A stretch of DNA of 64,000 nucleotides, taken from Pseudomonas sp. MRSN 12121. Lineage in GTDB: Bacteria > Pseudomonadota > Gammaproteobacteria > Pseudomonadales > Pseudomonadaceae. A model generated the notes under the pieces. The model was not told the DNA's origin and searched no databases. It saw only the letters and a list, made by a program, of their open reading frames with translations. Of the stretch, positions 39,304 to 49,672 are shown in pieces. The translations under genes and the position numbers were made by a program. Location of the stretch: the NCBI RefSeq assembly GCF_000931465.1, contig NZ_CP010892.1, positions 2,046,001 through 2,110,000 of the forward strand. Direction: 5' to 3'. Position 1 is the first letter of the stretch. Each line of letters opens with the position of its first letter.

Positions 39304-40494
39304 ATGGCTTTCGTACCTCAGATCAAGATTCCCGCCACCTACATGCGCGGCGGCACCAGCAAGGGCGTGTTCTTCAACCTGCAAGACCTGCCCGAGGCTG
39401 CGCAGTTGCCGGGCGCGGCCCGCGATGCGTTGCTGCTGCGGGTGATCGGTAGCCCCGACCCCTATGACAAGCAGATCGACGGCATGGGCGGCGCCACGTC
39501 CAGCACCAGCAAGACGGTGATCCTGTCGAAAAGCATCAAGCCCGATCACGACGTGGATTACCTGTTCGGCCAGGTGGCCATCGACAAGCCTTTCGTCGAC
39601 TGGAGCGGCAATTGCGGCAACCTGTCGGCGGCGGTCGGCTCCTTCGCTATCAGCAGCGGCCTGGTGGCGGCCGAGCGTGTTCCGCAGAATGGCGTGGCCG
39701 TGGTGCGTATCTGGCAGGCCAATATCGGCAAGACCATCATCGCCCATGTGCCGATGAGCAACGGCGCGGTGCAGGAAACCGGCGATTTCGAACTGGACGG
39801 CGTGACCTTCCCGGCAGCCGAGGTGCAGCTGGAGTTCCTGGACCCGGCGGCCGAGGAAGAGGGCGCCGGCGGTTCGATGTTCCCCACCGGCAACCTGGTG
39901 GACGACCTGGAGGTGCCGGGCGTCGGTACATTCAAGGCGACCCTGATCAATGCCGGGATCCCAACCATCTTCATCAATGCCGGCGACGTCGGTTATCGCG
40001 GCACCGAGTTGCAAGGCGATATCAACGGCGACCCCAAGGCGCTGGCGATGTTCGAGACCATTCGCGCCCATGGCGCGCTGCGCATGGGGCTGATCCAGCA
40101 CCTGGACGAAGCGGCCAAGCGCCAGCACACGCCGAAGGTCGCCTTTGTCGCGCCACCCGCGGATTACCAGGCCTCCAGCGGCAAGGCGGTGCAAGCCGGC
40201 GATGTCGATCTGCTGGTGCGCGCGCTGTCCATGGGCAAGCTGCACCACGCGATGATGGGCACCGCCGCGGTGGCCATCGGCACCGCGGCGGCGATCCCCG
40301 GCACCCTGGTCAACCTGGCGGCCGGTGGCGGCGAGCGCAGCGCGGTGCGTTTCGGTCACCCGTCGGGGACCTTGCGGGTCGGCGCGGAAGCCGTGCAGGA
40401 CAACGGCGAATGGAGTGTGACCAAGGCCATCATGAGCCGCAGCGCGCGGGTCCTGATGGAAGGCTGGGTACGTGTTCCCGGCGACGCTTTCTAA
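39304..40494 (+). CDS. prpF: 2-methylaconitate cis-trans isomerase PrpF
   Basis: 396 aa, PrpF/diaminopimelate-epimerase-like fold. Starts MAFVPQIKIPATYMRGGTSK and contains DWSGNCGNLSAAVGSFAI and GMGGATSSTSKTVIL. It isomerises the AcnD product so that aconitase can rehydrate it. Always paired with acnD, as here 61 bp downstream. Confidence 0.95.
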   Translation: MAFVPQIKIPATYMRGGTSKGVFFNLQDLPEAAQLPGAARDALLLRVIGSPDPYDKQIDGMGGATSSTSKTVILSKSIKPDHDVDYLFGQVAIDKPFVDWSGNCGNLSAAVGSFAISSGLVAAERVPQNGVAVVRIWQANIGKTIIAHVPMSNGAVQETGDFELDGVTFPAAEVQLEFLDPAAEEEGAGGSMFPTGNLVDDLEVPGVGTFKATLINAGIPTIFINAGDVGYRGTELQGDINGDPKALAMFETIRAHGALRMGLIQHLDEAAKRQHTPKVAFVAPPADYQASSGKAVQAGDVDLLVRALSMGKLHHAMMGTAAVAIGTAAAIPGTLVNLAAGGGERSAVRFGHPSGTLRVGAEAVQDNGEWSVTKAIMSRSARVLMEGWVRVPGDAF

Positions 40495-40508
40495 GAAATA
40501 CACCACCC

Positions 40509-40600
40509 TTGTAGGAGCGAGCTTGCTCGCGATAGCGATACCCGGCTGGCCATCGATGTCGACAGTCCATCCGTCATCGCGAGCAAGCTCGCTCCTACAA
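40509..40600. repeat. REP-type inverted repeat between prpF and prpD
   Basis: TTGTAGGAGCGAGCTTGCTC ... GAGCAAGCTCGCTCCTACAA: near-perfect arms of about 24 bp around a 40-bp spacer. Cleanest REP doublet of the window. Confidence 0.88.
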
Positions 40601-40678
40601 TAGGGATTATAAAAATCACCCGATCAGCCTGACCTCGAGGATGCAACCACCCCCAAACCCTTGATGGAGTGAACTGCC

Positions 40679-42163
40679 ATGAGCGCCAATGTCGATCTGA
40701 ACGACCGCCCCGATTACGACCAGGTCCTGCAGGACATCGCCGACTACGTCCTGGACTACCGGATCGAGTCCCGCGAGGCCCTGGATACCGCGCGCAACTG
40801 CTTGATGGACACCCTCGGCTGCGGCCTGCTGGCCCTGCGTTTTCCCGAATGCACCAAGCACCTGGGGCCGATAGTGGAGGGCACGGTCGTGCCGTTCGGC
40901 GCGCGGGTGCCGGGCACGAGTTGGCGCCTGGACCCGGTCAAGGCGGCCTGGGACATCGGCTGCATCGTCCGCTGGCTGGACTACAACGACACCTGGCTCG
41001 CCGCCGAGTGGGGGCATCCATCCGACAATCTCGGTGGCATTCTCGCGGTGGCCGATCACCTCTCGCAAAAACGCGCGGCCAACGGCGAGGCGCCGCTGAC
41101 CATGCGCAGCGTGCTCGAGGCCATGATCATGGCCCATGAAATCCAGGGGGTGATTGCCCTGGAAAACGCCTTCAACCGGGTCGGGCTGGACCATGTGCTG
41201 CTGGTGAAAGTCGCCTCGACCGCGGTCGCCGCCAAATTGCTGGGCGCCAACCGCGAGCAACTGCTGGCGGCCCTGTCCCAGGCCTTTGTCGACGGCCAGG
41301 CGCTGCGTACCTACCGCCATGCGCCGAACGCCGGTTCGCGCAAGTCCTGGGCGGCGGGGGACGCCTCCAGTCGCGGTGTGCGCCTGGCGGACATTGCCCT
41401 GCGCGGCGAAATGGGCATTCCGGGGGTATTGAGCGCGCCGCAGTGGGGCTTCTACGACGTGCTGTTCAGCCATACCAACAAGGACCTGGCGCTCAAGCCG
41501 CAGGACCGGCGGCGCTTCAGCTTCTCGCAGAAGTACGGCAGCTATGTGATGGAGAATGTGCTGTTCAAGATCAGCTTCCCGGCCGAGTTCCATGCGCAAA
41601 CCGCCTGCGAGGCCGCGGTCACCCTGCACCCGCTGGTCAAGGATCGCCTGCATGAGATCGACCGGATCGTCATCACCACCCATGAGTCGGCGATTCGCAT
41701 CATTTCCAAGGTCGGTCCGCTGGCCAACGCCGCCGACCGCGACCATTGCCTGCAGTACATGACCGCGGTGCCGCTGGCGTTCGGCAACCTGGTGGCCGAG
41801 CACTATGAGGACGCGTTCCACGCCGCCCATCCGATCATCGATCAGTTGCGCGAGAAGATGCAGATCGTCGAGGAGCCACGTTTCACCCGCGAGTACCTGG
41901 AAGCCGACAAGCGCTCCATCGCCAACGCGTTGCAGGTGTTCTTCAAGGACGGTTCGGCTACCGAACAGGTGGTGGTGGAGTACCCGCTCGGCCATCGCCG
42001 GCGTCGCGCCGAGGGTATTCCGTTGCTGGAGGCCAAGTTCAAGGCCAATCTCGCCACGCGCTTCACCGCCCAGCGTTCGGCGCAGATCTTCGCCTTGTGC
42101 AAGGATCAGGCGCGGCTGGAGGCCACGGCGGTGCATCGGTTCCTGGAGCTGTGGGTGATCTGA
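40679..42163 (+). CDS. prpD: 2-methylcitrate dehydratase PrpD
   Basis: 494 aa MmgE/PrpD family, cofactor-independent. Starts [20 protein letters not shown]; conserved [20 protein letters not shown] and [36 protein letters not shown]. Dehydrates 2-methylcitrate. Having both prpD and acnD/prpF gives two parallel ways through this step, common in Pseudomonas. Separated from prpF by a REP repeat. Confidence 0.95.
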   Translation: MSANVDLNDRPDYDQVLQDIADYVLDYRIESREALDTARNCLMDTLGCGLLALRFPECTKHLGPIVEGTVVPFGARVPGTSWRLDPVKAAWDIGCIVRWLDYNDTWLAAEWGHPSDNLGGILAVADHLSQKRAANGEAPLTMRSVLEAMIMAHEIQGVIALENAFNRVGLDHVLLVKVASTAVAAKLLGANREQLLAALSQAFVDGQALRTYRHAPNAGSRKSWAAGDASSRGVRLADIALRGEMGIPGVLSAPQWGFYDVLFSHTNKDLALKPQDRRRFSFSQKYGSYVMENVLFKISFPAEFHAQTACEAAVTLHPLVKDRLHEIDRIVITTHESAIRIISKVGPLANAADRDHCLQYMTAVPLAFGNLVAEHYEDAFHAAHPIIDQLREKMQIVEEPRFTREYLEADKRSIANALQVFFKDGSATEQVVVEYPLGHRRRRAEGIPLLEAKFKANLATRFTAQRSAQIFALCKDQARLEATAVHRFLELWVI

Positions 42164-42168
42164 AGGGC

Positions 42169-42196
42169 AAGGCGGACCGTCGGTTCGGTCCGCCTT
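42169..42196. terminator. hairpin between convergent prpD and ppsR
   Basis: AAGGCGGACC / GGTCCGCCTT with 8-base loop directly after prpD; weak T-run on + and downstream A-rich stretch. Probable shared transcript end. Confidence 0.65.
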
Positions 42197-42211
42197 CTGT
42201 CGGAAAAAAAC

Positions 42212-43030
42212 TTATTTGAAACGCCGTTCGACGCCTTTTTCCACCAGGATCTTGGCCGAGATCTCTTCCACCGAAAAATGCGTGGAATTGATGTGCGGAA
42301 TGTTCTCGCGACGGAACAGGTTTTCCACCTCGCGCACCTCGAACTCGCACTGGGCGTAGCTCGAATAGCGGCTGTTGGGCTTGCGTTCGTTACGGATGGC
42401 GGTGAGCCGGTCGGGGTCGATGGTCAGGCCGAACAGCTTGTGCTGGTGGGCGCGCAGGGCGGCCGGCAACTGCAGGCGCTCCATGTCGTCTTCGGTCAGC
42501 GGGTAGTTGGCAGCGCGGATGCCGAATTGCATGGCCATGTACAGGCAGGTTGGCGTCTTGCCGCAGCGCGACACGCCCACCAGGATCAGGTCGGCCTTGT
42601 CGTAGTAGTGGGTGCGGGCGCCGTCGTCGTTGTCGAGGGCGAAGTTCACGGCCTCGATCCGCTCCATGTAGTTGGAGTTGCCGCCGATCGAATGGGACTT
42701 GCCGACCGAGTACGAGGAATGCTCGCTCAGCTCCAGTTCCAGCGGGGCGAGGAAGGTCGAGAAGATATCGATCATGAAACCATTGGACGTTGCGAGGATC
42801 TCACGGATGTCCTGATTGACGATGGTGTCGAAGATGATCGGGCGAAATCCGTCCTTTTCGGCGGCCATGTTGATTTGTTGTACCATGGCGCGCGCTTTGT
42901 CGACGCTGTCGATATAAGGCCGCGTGAGTTTGCTGAAGGTGATGTTTTCGAACTGCGCCAGGAGGCTCTGGCCGAGGGTTTCAGCCGTGATGCCGGTACC
43001 GTCGGAGATAAAGAAAGCAGATCGTTTCAT
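42212..43030 (-). CDS. ppsR: phosphoenolpyruvate synthase regulatory protein (kinase/pyrophosphorylase)
   Basis: 272 aa from the ATG at 43030 ([20 protein letters not shown]). DUF299-type bifunctional enzyme: ADP-dependent kinase that inactivates PEP synthase by phosphorylating a threonine, and Pi-dependent pyrophosphorylase that reverses it. P-loop is [20 protein letters not shown] near residue 150. Divergent from ppsA, its target, with 174 bp between starts. Confidence 0.94.
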   Translation of the reverse strand: MKRSAFFISDGTGITAETLGQSLLAQFENITFSKLTRPYIDSVDKARAMVQQINMAAEKDGFRPIIFDTIVNQDIREILATSNGFMIDIFSTFLAPLELELSEHSSYSVGKSHSIGGNSNYMERIEAVNFALDNDDGARTHYYDKADLILVGVSRCGKTPTCLYMAMQFGIRAANYPLTEDDMERLQLPAALRAHQHKLFGLTIDPDRLTAIRNERKPNSRYSSYAQCEFEVREVENLFRRENIPHINSTHFSVEEISAKILVEKGVERRFK

Positions 43031-43204
43031 TTGCACCTTGGGCCTTAAGCTAGTGACGAATCTTGGATATGATAGGCGCGATTTGCCGGCCTCCAATGGC
43101 CCGCATTCTCACTTATTTTCCAGGTCCAGGCCATACAGCCGGCATGCGCTCCCCCGAGTAGCCGGCTTCTGAGCTTTTCCAACACAGTTAGTGGAGAGAT
43201 CACC

Positions 43205-45580
43205 TTGGTAGAGTACGTAGTTTCCCTCGATAAGCTCGGCGTCCATGATGTAGAGCATGTGGGGGGCAAGAACGCATCCCTGGGCGAGATGATCAGTAAC
43301 CTCGCAGGTGCCGGCGTATCGGTGCCTGGGGGCTTTGCCACGACGGCTCAGGCCTATCGTGATTTTCTCGAGTTGAGCGGTCTGAACGACCAGATCCACG
43401 CTGCCCTCGACGCCCTGGACGTCGATGACGTGAACGCCCTGGCCAAGACCGGCGCGCAGATCCGCCAATGGATCATGGAAGCCGAGTTCCCCGAGCGTCT
43501 GAACACCGAAATTCGTGCCGCGTTCGCCGAAATGTCCCAGGGCAACCCGAACATGGCCGTTGCCGTACGCTCCTCGGCCACCGCCGAAGACTTGCCGGAT
43601 GCCTCCTTCGCCGGCCAGCAGGAAACCTTCCTCAATATCCGTGGCGTCGACAACGTCATTCGCGCCGCCAAGGAAGTCTTCGCTTCCCTGTTCAACGATC
43701 GCGCCATTTCCTACCGCGTGCACCAGGGTTTCGACCACAAGCTGGTCGCCCTGTCCGCTGGCGTGCAGCGCATGGTCCGTTCGGAAACCGGCACCGCCGG
43801 CGTGATGTTCACCCTCGACACCGAGTCGGGCTTCCGTGACGTGGTCTTCATCACTGGCGCCTACGGCCTGGGTGAAACCGTGGTCCAGGGCGCCGTGAAC
43901 CCGGACGAGTTCTACGTCCACAAGAACACCTTGCAAGCCGGTCGCCCGGCCATCCTGCGCCGCAACCTGGGCAGCAAGGCGATCAAGATGATCTACGGCG
44001 AAGAGGCGAAGGCCGGTCGCTCGGTCAAGACCGTCGACGTCGACCCGGCCGATCGCGCGCGTTTCTGCCTGACCGACGCCGAGGTCAGCGAGCTGGCCAA
44101 GCAGGCCATGATCATCGAGAAGCACTACAAGTGCCCGATGGACATCGAATGGGCCAAGGACGGCGACGACGGCAAGCTGTACATCGTCCAGGCCCGTCCG
44201 GAAACCGTGAAGAGCCGCACCCAGGCCAACGTCATGGAGCGCTACCTGCTGAAAGAAACCGGCACCGTGCTGGTGGAAGGCCGTGCCATCGGCCAGCGCA
44301 TCGGTGCCGGCAAGGTGCGGATCATCAAGGACGTGTCGGAGATGGATAAGGTCCAGGTCGGCGACGTACTGGTGTCCGACATGACCGATCCGGACTGGGA
44401 ACCGGTGATGAAGCGCGCCAGCGCCATCGTGACCAACCGCGGCGGTCGTACCTGCCACGCCGCGATCATCGCCCGCGAGCTGGGAATTCCGGCCGTGGTC
44501 GGTTGCGGCAATGCCACCCAGCTGTTGAAAGACGGCCAGGGCGTGACGGTCTCCTGTGCCGAAGGCGACACCGGCTTCATCTTCGAAGGCGAACTGGGCT
44601 TCGACGTGAAGAAGAACTCCGTCGATGCCATGCCTGAGCTGCCGTTCAAGATCATGATGAACGTCGGCAACCCGGACCGCGCCTTCGACTTCGCCCAGCT
44701 GCCGAACGCCGGCGTGGGCCTGGCCCGCCTGGAATTCATCATCAACCGCATGATCGGCGTGCACCCCAAGGCCCTGCTGAACTACGCCGGCCTGCCGCTG
44801 GACATCAAGGAAAGCGTGGACAAGCGCATCGCTGGCTACCACGACCCGGTCGGCTTCTATGTCGACAAGCTGGTCGAAGGCATCAGCACCCTGGCCGCGG
44901 CGTTCTGGCCGAAGAAGGTCATCGTGCGCTTGTCGGACTTCAAGTCCAACGAGTACGCCAACCTGATCGGCGGCAAACTCTACGAGCCTGAAGAAGAAAA
45001 CCCGATGCTGGGTTTCCGCGGCGCTTCGCGTTACATCAGCGAATCCTTCCGCGACTGCTTCGAGCTCGAGTGCCGCGCCCTCAAGCGTGTGCGCAACGAC
45101 ATGGGCCTGACCAACGTCGAAATCATGGTGCCGTTCGTCCGCACCCTGGGCGAAGCCAGCCAGGTGGTCGACCTGCTGGCCGAAAACGGCCTCAAGCGCG
45201 GTGACAACGGCCTGCGCGTGATCATGATGTGCGAGCTGCCTTCCAACGCGATCCTGGCCGAAGAGTTCCTCGAATACTTCGACGGCTTCTCCATCGGCTC
45301 CAACGACCTGACCCAGTTGACCCTGGGCCTGGATCGCGACTCGGGCATCATCGCGCACCTGTTCGACGAGCGTAATCCGGCGGTCAAGAAGCTGCTGGCC
45401 AATGCCATCGCCGCGTGCAACAAGGCCGGCAAATACATCGGTATCTGCGGCCAGGGGCCATCCGACCACCCGGACCTGGCCAAGTGGCTGATGGAGCAGG
45501 GGATCGAAAGCGTCTCGCTGAACCCGGACTCCGTGCTGGAAACCTGGTTCTTCCTGGCCGAGGGCCAGGGCGCGGTCTGA
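43205..45580 (+). CDS. ppsA: phosphoenolpyruvate synthase
   Basis: 791 aa with a TTG start ([20 protein letters not shown]); no ATG or GTG fits better. Makes PEP from pyruvate and ATP, giving AMP and Pi; needed for gluconeogenesis from organic acids. N-terminal ATP-binding domain ([16 protein letters not shown]), swivelling His domain with catalytic histidine in [17 protein letters not shown] and the regulatory Thr just before it, then PEP-binding TIM barrel ending [16 protein letters not shown] and [11 protein letters not shown]. Confidence 0.97.
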   Translation: MVEYVVSLDKLGVHDVEHVGGKNASLGEMISNLAGAGVSVPGGFATTAQAYRDFLELSGLNDQIHAALDALDVDDVNALAKTGAQIRQWIMEAEFPERLNTEIRAAFAEMSQGNPNMAVAVRSSATAEDLPDASFAGQQETFLNIRGVDNVIRAAKEVFASLFNDRAISYRVHQGFDHKLVALSAGVQRMVRSETGTAGVMFTLDTESGFRDVVFITGAYGLGETVVQGAVNPDEFYVHKNTLQAGRPAILRRNLGSKAIKMIYGEEAKAGRSVKTVDVDPADRARFCLTDAEVSELAKQAMIIEKHYKCPMDIEWAKDGDDGKLYIVQARPETVKSRTQANVMERYLLKETGTVLVEGRAIGQRIGAGKVRIIKDVSEMDKVQVGDVLVSDMTDPDWEPVMKRASAIVTNRGGRTCHAAIIARELGIPAVVGCGNATQLLKDGQGVTVSCAEGDTGFIFEGELGFDVKKNSVDAMPELPFKIMMNVGNPDRAFDFAQLPNAGVGLARLEFIINRMIGVHPKALLNYAGLPLDIKESVDKRIAGYHDPVGFYVDKLVEGISTLAAAFWPKKVIVRLSDFKSNEYANLIGGKLYEPEEENPMLGFRGASRYISESFRDCFELECRALKRVRNDMGLTNVEIMVPFVRTLGEASQVVDLLAENGLKRGDNGLRVIMMCELPSNAILAEEFLEYFDGFSIGSNDLTQLTLGLDRDSGIIAHLFDERNPAVKKLLANAIAACNKAGKYIGICGQGPSDHPDLAKWLMEQGIESVSLNPDSVLETWFFLAEGQGAV

Positions 45581-45634
45581 TCGGAATGAAGCGCCGGTCA
45601 GCCCAGGGCAGGCCGGCGCTTTGAGATTCAAGTA

Positions 45635-45666
45635 GGGCGGGCTCCATCCGGATGCCGCCCTTTTTT
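45635..45666 (+). terminator. intrinsic terminator of ppsA
   Basis: GGGCGG-loop-CCGCCC followed by six T. A first hairpin (GCGCCGG/CCGGCGC, 45591-45619) lies just upstream without a long U-run, so ppsA ends in tandem stems. Confidence 0.85.
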
Positions 45667-45679
45667 GTGCAAGAAGATT

Positions 45680-46669
45680 ATGCAAAGCAGCAGCAACTTA
45701 TTTCCCGTCGCCTTGATCAGTGCCGAACGTCGGGGCGACCTGAGCGAGGATGTCTATCGCCTCAAGCCCGGCAACAGCCCGGACGCCACGGTCGAACTGG
45801 CTGTCACCCGCCTGGGGATGGCGGACAAGGCCGAATCCTGCGGTGTTCCGGTGATCCTGCTGCACGGCAGTTTCTCCAACCGGCGTTTCTGGTATTCGCC
45901 CAAGGGCATCGGCCTGGGGGCTTATCTGGCGCGTCAGGGGTTCGATGTATGGATCCCCGAGATGCGTGGCCACGGCCTGTCGCGACGCAATGCCGACTAT
46001 CGCAAGAACCGTGTGGCGGACTACGCGCAATACGATCTGCCCGCCATCGGCGCTTTTGTGCGTGAGCAAAGCGGGCAGATTCCACACTGGATCGGCCATT
46101 CCCTGGGTGGTATCACCCTGGCCGCGGCCTTGGGCGGGCAATACCTGGGGGAGCCCGCGGTGGCGTCGGTGGCCCTGTTCGGTTCGCAAGTCAGCCGCAC
46201 CTATTGGCCGCTGAAAATCCCGGCGGTGGAGTGGGGCGGTCGGTTCATCCTCAAGCGTTTTGCCCAGCTTTCCGGTTCGCGCCTCAAGCGCGGCCCCGAG
46301 GACGAGCCCATTGGCCTGGCGCTGGAGAGCCTGCGCTGGTACGGGCTGTTCGGACGTTTTGGCGATGGCAAGAAAGACTGGTGGGCCGGTTTGTCGGATG
46401 TGTCGATGCCGGTACTGGCGGTGAGCGCCACCGGTGACCATCAGGACCCTGCCTGGGCTTGTCGCAAGCTGCTCGAGCAGATCGGCTCCGAGCACAAGCA
46501 GTTTGTCTGCCTGGGACGCGAACAAGGATTCAGCAGCAATTTCGGCCATGTCGAGATGCTGGTCAGCAAAGCCGCCCAGGCCGAAGTCTGGCCTGTGGTC
46601 GCGCGGTGGTTGCAGGATCCACAAAGCGCGTTGCTGGCGCCAAGTGCCGAACTGGCTGCCGCGAGTTGA
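45680..46669 (+). CDS. alpha/beta-fold hydrolase
   Basis: 329 aa from the ATG at 45680. Typical alpha/beta hydrolase: HGSFSNRRFW (oxyanion region), nucleophile elbow IGHSLGGITLAAAL (Ser), acid in SATGDHQDPAW and catalytic His in FGHVEMLVSK. Resembles the lipase/esterase-like proteins found downstream of ppsA in Pseudomonas; substrate unknown. It starts only 14 bp after the ppsA terminator T-run, so its promoter must overlap the terminator or it depends on read-through. Confidence 0.83.
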   Translation: MQSSSNLFPVALISAERRGDLSEDVYRLKPGNSPDATVELAVTRLGMADKAESCGVPVILLHGSFSNRRFWYSPKGIGLGAYLARQGFDVWIPEMRGHGLSRRNADYRKNRVADYAQYDLPAIGAFVREQSGQIPHWIGHSLGGITLAAALGGQYLGEPAVASVALFGSQVSRTYWPLKIPAVEWGGRFILKRFAQLSGSRLKRGPEDEPIGLALESLRWYGLFGRFGDGKKDWWAGLSDVSMPVLAVSATGDHQDPAWACRKLLEQIGSEHKQFVCLGREQGFSSNFGHVEMLVSKAAQAEVWPVVARWLQDPQSALLAPSAELAAAS

Positions 46670-46935
46670 GTGCGTAGGCCCTGAAAAGGGCATTTCGTTC
46701 CGAGGCGCTTGCGGCTAAGATATGACGCATTTGGCGGTTCTGGTCATATTCAGTCGGCGGTTCGGCAAGTTGTTCGTGCCGAGCCGGTCCGCTGAAATCG
46801 GCGTATGGTGGGCCGGATAGAGGAACGAGGGGCCGGGACGAAGTTAAACCTTCAGGGGCCGCACTCGTATCTCTTCGTATGAACCCTGCAAATTTCGACA
46901 CCGCGACGTGTTCTTTCCATTACAGGAGTTGTTCG

Positions 46936-47427
46936 ATGAATCATTACCTCACGCCAGACCTGTGCGATGCCTATCCGGAACTGGTGCAGGTGCTTGAACC
47001 GATGTTCAGCAATTTCGGTGGCCGCGATTCCTTCGGCGGCGAAATCGTGACCATCAAATGCTTCGAAGACAACTCGCTGGTCAAGGAACAGGTCGAGCTC
47101 AAGGGCCATGGCAAGGTGCTGGTGGTCGACGGTGGCGGTTCCCTGCGTCGCGCGTTGCTGGGCGATATGCTGGCCGAAAAGGCGGCGAAGAACGGTTGGG
47201 AAGGGCTGGTGATCTACGGCTGCATTCGTGACGTCGATGTGATCGCGCAAACCGACCTGGGTGTCCAGGCGCTGGCCAGCCACCCGATGAAGACCGACAA
47301 GCGCGGTATTGGCGATCTCAACGTAGCGGTGACTTTCGCCGGGGTGACATTCCGTCCGGGCGAGTATGTCTACGCCGACAACAATGGCGTGATCGTTTCG
47401 CCAAGCCCGTTGAAAATGCCTGAATAA
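46936..47427 (+). CDS. rraA: ribonuclease E activity regulator RraA
   Basis: 163 aa from the ATG at 46936 after AGGAG. RraA/HMG-aldolase fold: [53 protein letters not shown] and [20 protein letters not shown]. RraA trims RNase E activity in enterics. Some Pseudomonas paralogues act as 4-hydroxy-4-methyl-2-oxoglutarate aldolase; the short 163-aa form is usually called RraA. Confidence 0.9.
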   Translation: MNHYLTPDLCDAYPELVQVLEPMFSNFGGRDSFGGEIVTIKCFEDNSLVKEQVELKGHGKVLVVDGGGSLRRALLGDMLAEKAAKNGWEGLVIYGCIRDVDVIAQTDLGVQALASHPMKTDKRGIGDLNVAVTFAGVTFRPGEYVYADNNGVIVSPSPLKMPE

Positions 47428-47451
47428 ACGGTCGACCAACAAGGGATGAGG

Positions 47452-48447
47452 ATGTTCGAGGAAGACAACGCGCAATGGGGGCTGGTACATGCCCTGGTGT
47501 TGGACGGTAAAGGTGGTGCGCGTGCGATTGCCCGAACTGAACTGGACGACCTGCGGCTGCAACCCCAAGAAAGCCTTTGGCTGCATTGGGATCGCAGCCA
47601 TCCGCAGACCCAGACCTGGCTGCGCCGATCCAGCGGCCTGAGTGGCTTCAGCTGTGACCTTCTACTCGAGGAAAACACCCGGCCGCGCTTGCTGGCGCTG
47701 CCGGATTGCGAGTTCCTGCTGTTTTTGCGGGGCATCAACCTCAACCCCGGTGCCGAACCGGAAGACATGGTTTCGGTGCGCATTTTCGGCTCTGCCCAAC
47801 GGGTGATCTCCCTGCGCTTGCGGCCATTGCGTGCGACCGACGAGTTGCTGGTGCAGTTGGCTGAAGGCAAGGGACCGAAAAATGCCTCCGAACTCATCCT
47901 TTATATGGCCGAGTACCTGACCCATAAAGTGCAGGATCTGGTCAGCGACCTCTCTGAAGTGGTCGATGCCGAGGAAGAAAAGCTGGATGCCGACGAACGG
48001 TATACCCCCGAGCACAGCAATATCCTGCAGATCCGCCGGAGGGCTGCCGGGCTCAAGCGTTTCCTCGCTCCGCAGCGGGATATTTTCGGGCAGCTCAGCC
48101 GTATCAGGCTGCCTTGGTTCGCCGATGACGATGGCGATTACTGGAACGAATTGAACAACAGCCTGACCCGTTACCTGGAAGAGCTCGAATTGACCCGGGA
48201 GCGCGTGGGGCTTGTGCTGGAGGCCGAAGACCGGCGCTTGAGCGTGCGCATGAATCGCATCATGTTCCGCTTCGGGATCATCACCGGAATCTTCTTGCCG
48301 ATGAGTTTTCTGGCCGGATTGCTGGGGATCAACGTAGGAGGCATTCCGCTTTCCAACAGCCCCTACGGATTTCTGGTCGCCTGCCTGCTGATGGCGCTGG
48401 TCGCGCTGGGGCAATGGTGGTTATTCCGACGTTTGCGCTGGGTCTGA
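47452..48447 (+). CDS. cmaX: CorA/ZntB-family transporter CmaX
   Basis: 331 aa from the ATG at 47452; ATG at 47446 is possible but has its ribosome site too close. Large cytoplasmic N-terminal domain and two C-terminal transmembrane helices (IITGIFLPMSFLAGLLGINV and YGFLVACLLMALVALGQWW). The signature loop reads GINVGGIP, the ZntB version of CorA's GMN, so transport of Zn2+ or another divalent metal is likely. First of the cmaX-crfX-cmpX-sigX-oprF cluster. Confidence 0.88.
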   Translation: MFEEDNAQWGLVHALVLDGKGGARAIARTELDDLRLQPQESLWLHWDRSHPQTQTWLRRSSGLSGFSCDLLLEENTRPRLLALPDCEFLLFLRGINLNPGAEPEDMVSVRIFGSAQRVISLRLRPLRATDELLVQLAEGKGPKNASELILYMAEYLTHKVQDLVSDLSEVVDAEEEKLDADERYTPEHSNILQIRRRAAGLKRFLAPQRDIFGQLSRIRLPWFADDDGDYWNELNNSLTRYLEELELTRERVGLVLEAEDRRLSVRMNRIMFRFGIITGIFLPMSFLAGLLGINVGGIPLSNSPYGFLVACLLMALVALGQWWLFRRLRWV

Positions 48448-48510
48448 CGATGAACCATGTGACCCGAAGAAAATTGACTGCGTCTTTCACAGACATATCG
48501 AGAGGTGCGT

Positions 48511-48756
48511 ATGCACGATCCTTTTGAACAGTCGTTGCGTGACATGCTCAAGGCCACGCCGTCCACCCGGGACGACGATGCCTGCCTGGGCCGCGTGCTG
48601 AAAACCGCCAACCGGCAGGTGGGGGCGGGGGATCTGTTCAGCCTGCTCGGCCGTTGGTTGCCCGCGCTGATGATTGCTCTGAACAACGGATCGGCCCATA
48701 TCTCGCCGGTTTCCCGTCGAAAATCTACTGCTCGCACTGCTGATAAGGCTGATTGA
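48511..48756 (+). CDS. crfX: CrfX, small protein of the SigX cluster
   Basis: 81 aa from the ATG at 48511 after GAGAGG. Starts MHDPFEQSLRDMLKATPSTR; has ACLGRVLKTANRQVGAGDLF and a short hydrophobic stretch (LLGRWLPALMIALN). Unknown biochemistry; the gene is always located between cmaX and cmpX in Pseudomonas. Its end overlaps the cmpX frame. Confidence 0.87.
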   Translation: MHDPFEQSLRDMLKATPSTRDDDACLGRVLKTANRQVGAGDLFSLLGRWLPALMIALNNGSAHISPVSRRKSTARTADKAD

Positions 48757-48758
48757 AT

Positions 48759-49583
48759 ATGGAACTTGATCTCTGGACTCAGAGCCTCGTCACTGCGATG
48801 ACCGCCTTGTGGACCAAGGTCGCGAACTTCATTCCCAACCTGTTTGGCGCGCTGGTCGTGCTGTTGTTGGGGTTCGTGGTCGCCAAGCTGCTGGATACCC
48901 TGCTTTCGAAATTGCTCGCCAAGCTGGGCCTCGACCGCCTGATGGGTGGCACCGGCCTGACTAAACTGCTGTCCCGTGCGGGTTTGCAGGTGCCGATCTC
49001 TACCTTGATCGGTAAAATCGTGTATTGGTTCGTTCTGCTGATTTTTCTGGTTTCTGCTGCAGAATCTCTTGGTCTTGAGCGAGTTTCGGCTACGCTCGAC
49101 ATGTTGGCGTTGTACGTACCGAAGGTTTTCGGTGCTGCGCTGGTGCTGTTGGTGGGGGTATTGCTGGCGCAACTGGCCAATGGGTTGGTGCGCGGAGCGG
49201 CCGAAGGGGTCGGTCTGGATTACGCCAGTGGCCTGGGGCGAATCGCCCAGGGGTTGGTGATCATCATCAGTATTTCCGTTGCGATCAGTCAGTTGGAGGT
49301 CAAGACCGACCTGCTCAACCATGTGATCGTGATCGTTTTGATTACCGTTGGTCTGGCTGTTGCCTTGGCCATGGGGCTGGGAAGCCGGGATATTGCTGGT
49401 CAGATTCTTGCGGGAATCTATGTGCGTGAGTTGTACCAGGTTGGGCAACAAGTGCGAGTTGGCGAGGTCGAAGGGCAGATCGAGGAGATCGGCACGGTTA
49501 AAACTACATTGCTGACCGACGAGGGTGAGCTAGTCTCCCTCTCCAATCGGATCCTGCTGGAGCAGCATGTAAGTAGCCGCTAA
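48759..49583 (+). CDS. cmpX: mechanosensitive-channel-like membrane protein CmpX
   Basis: 274 aa from the ATG at 48759 (a TTG two codons earlier overlaps the crfX stop). Conserved TM-helix repeats: LFGALVVLLLGFVVAKLLDT and VFGAALVLLVGVLLAQLANG, with hydrophobic segments around IVYWFVLLIFLVSAAES and VIVIVLITVGLAVALAMGLG, ending in a short MscS-like beta domain (EGQIEEIGTVKTTLLTDEGE). CmpX affects envelope stress and SigX activity in P. aeruginosa. Inner membrane. Confidence 0.9.
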   Translation: MELDLWTQSLVTAMTALWTKVANFIPNLFGALVVLLLGFVVAKLLDTLLSKLLAKLGLDRLMGGTGLTKLLSRAGLQVPISTLIGKIVYWFVLLIFLVSAAESLGLERVSATLDMLALYVPKVFGAALVLLVGVLLAQLANGLVRGAAEGVGLDYASGLGRIAQGLVIIISISVAISQLEVKTDLLNHVIVIVLITVGLAVALAMGLGSRDIAGQILAGIYVRELYQVGQQVRVGEVEGQIEEIGTVKTTLLTDEGELVSLSNRILLEQHVSSR

Positions 49584-49672
49584 CCCGGCAAACCCTGCTA
49601 ATGTATGCCGCCGCAAAAATGCCCTTGCCTGGGCTGCGGTGGACATTGACCTGACTGTCGGCCCGACTCGTT

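Noticed and set aside
43109..45685. 858-codon open frame antisense to ppsA
   Set aside because: A mirror of the strongly biased, GC-rich ppsA codons; His/Gly/Asp-rich composition, no domain, and ppsA is certain.
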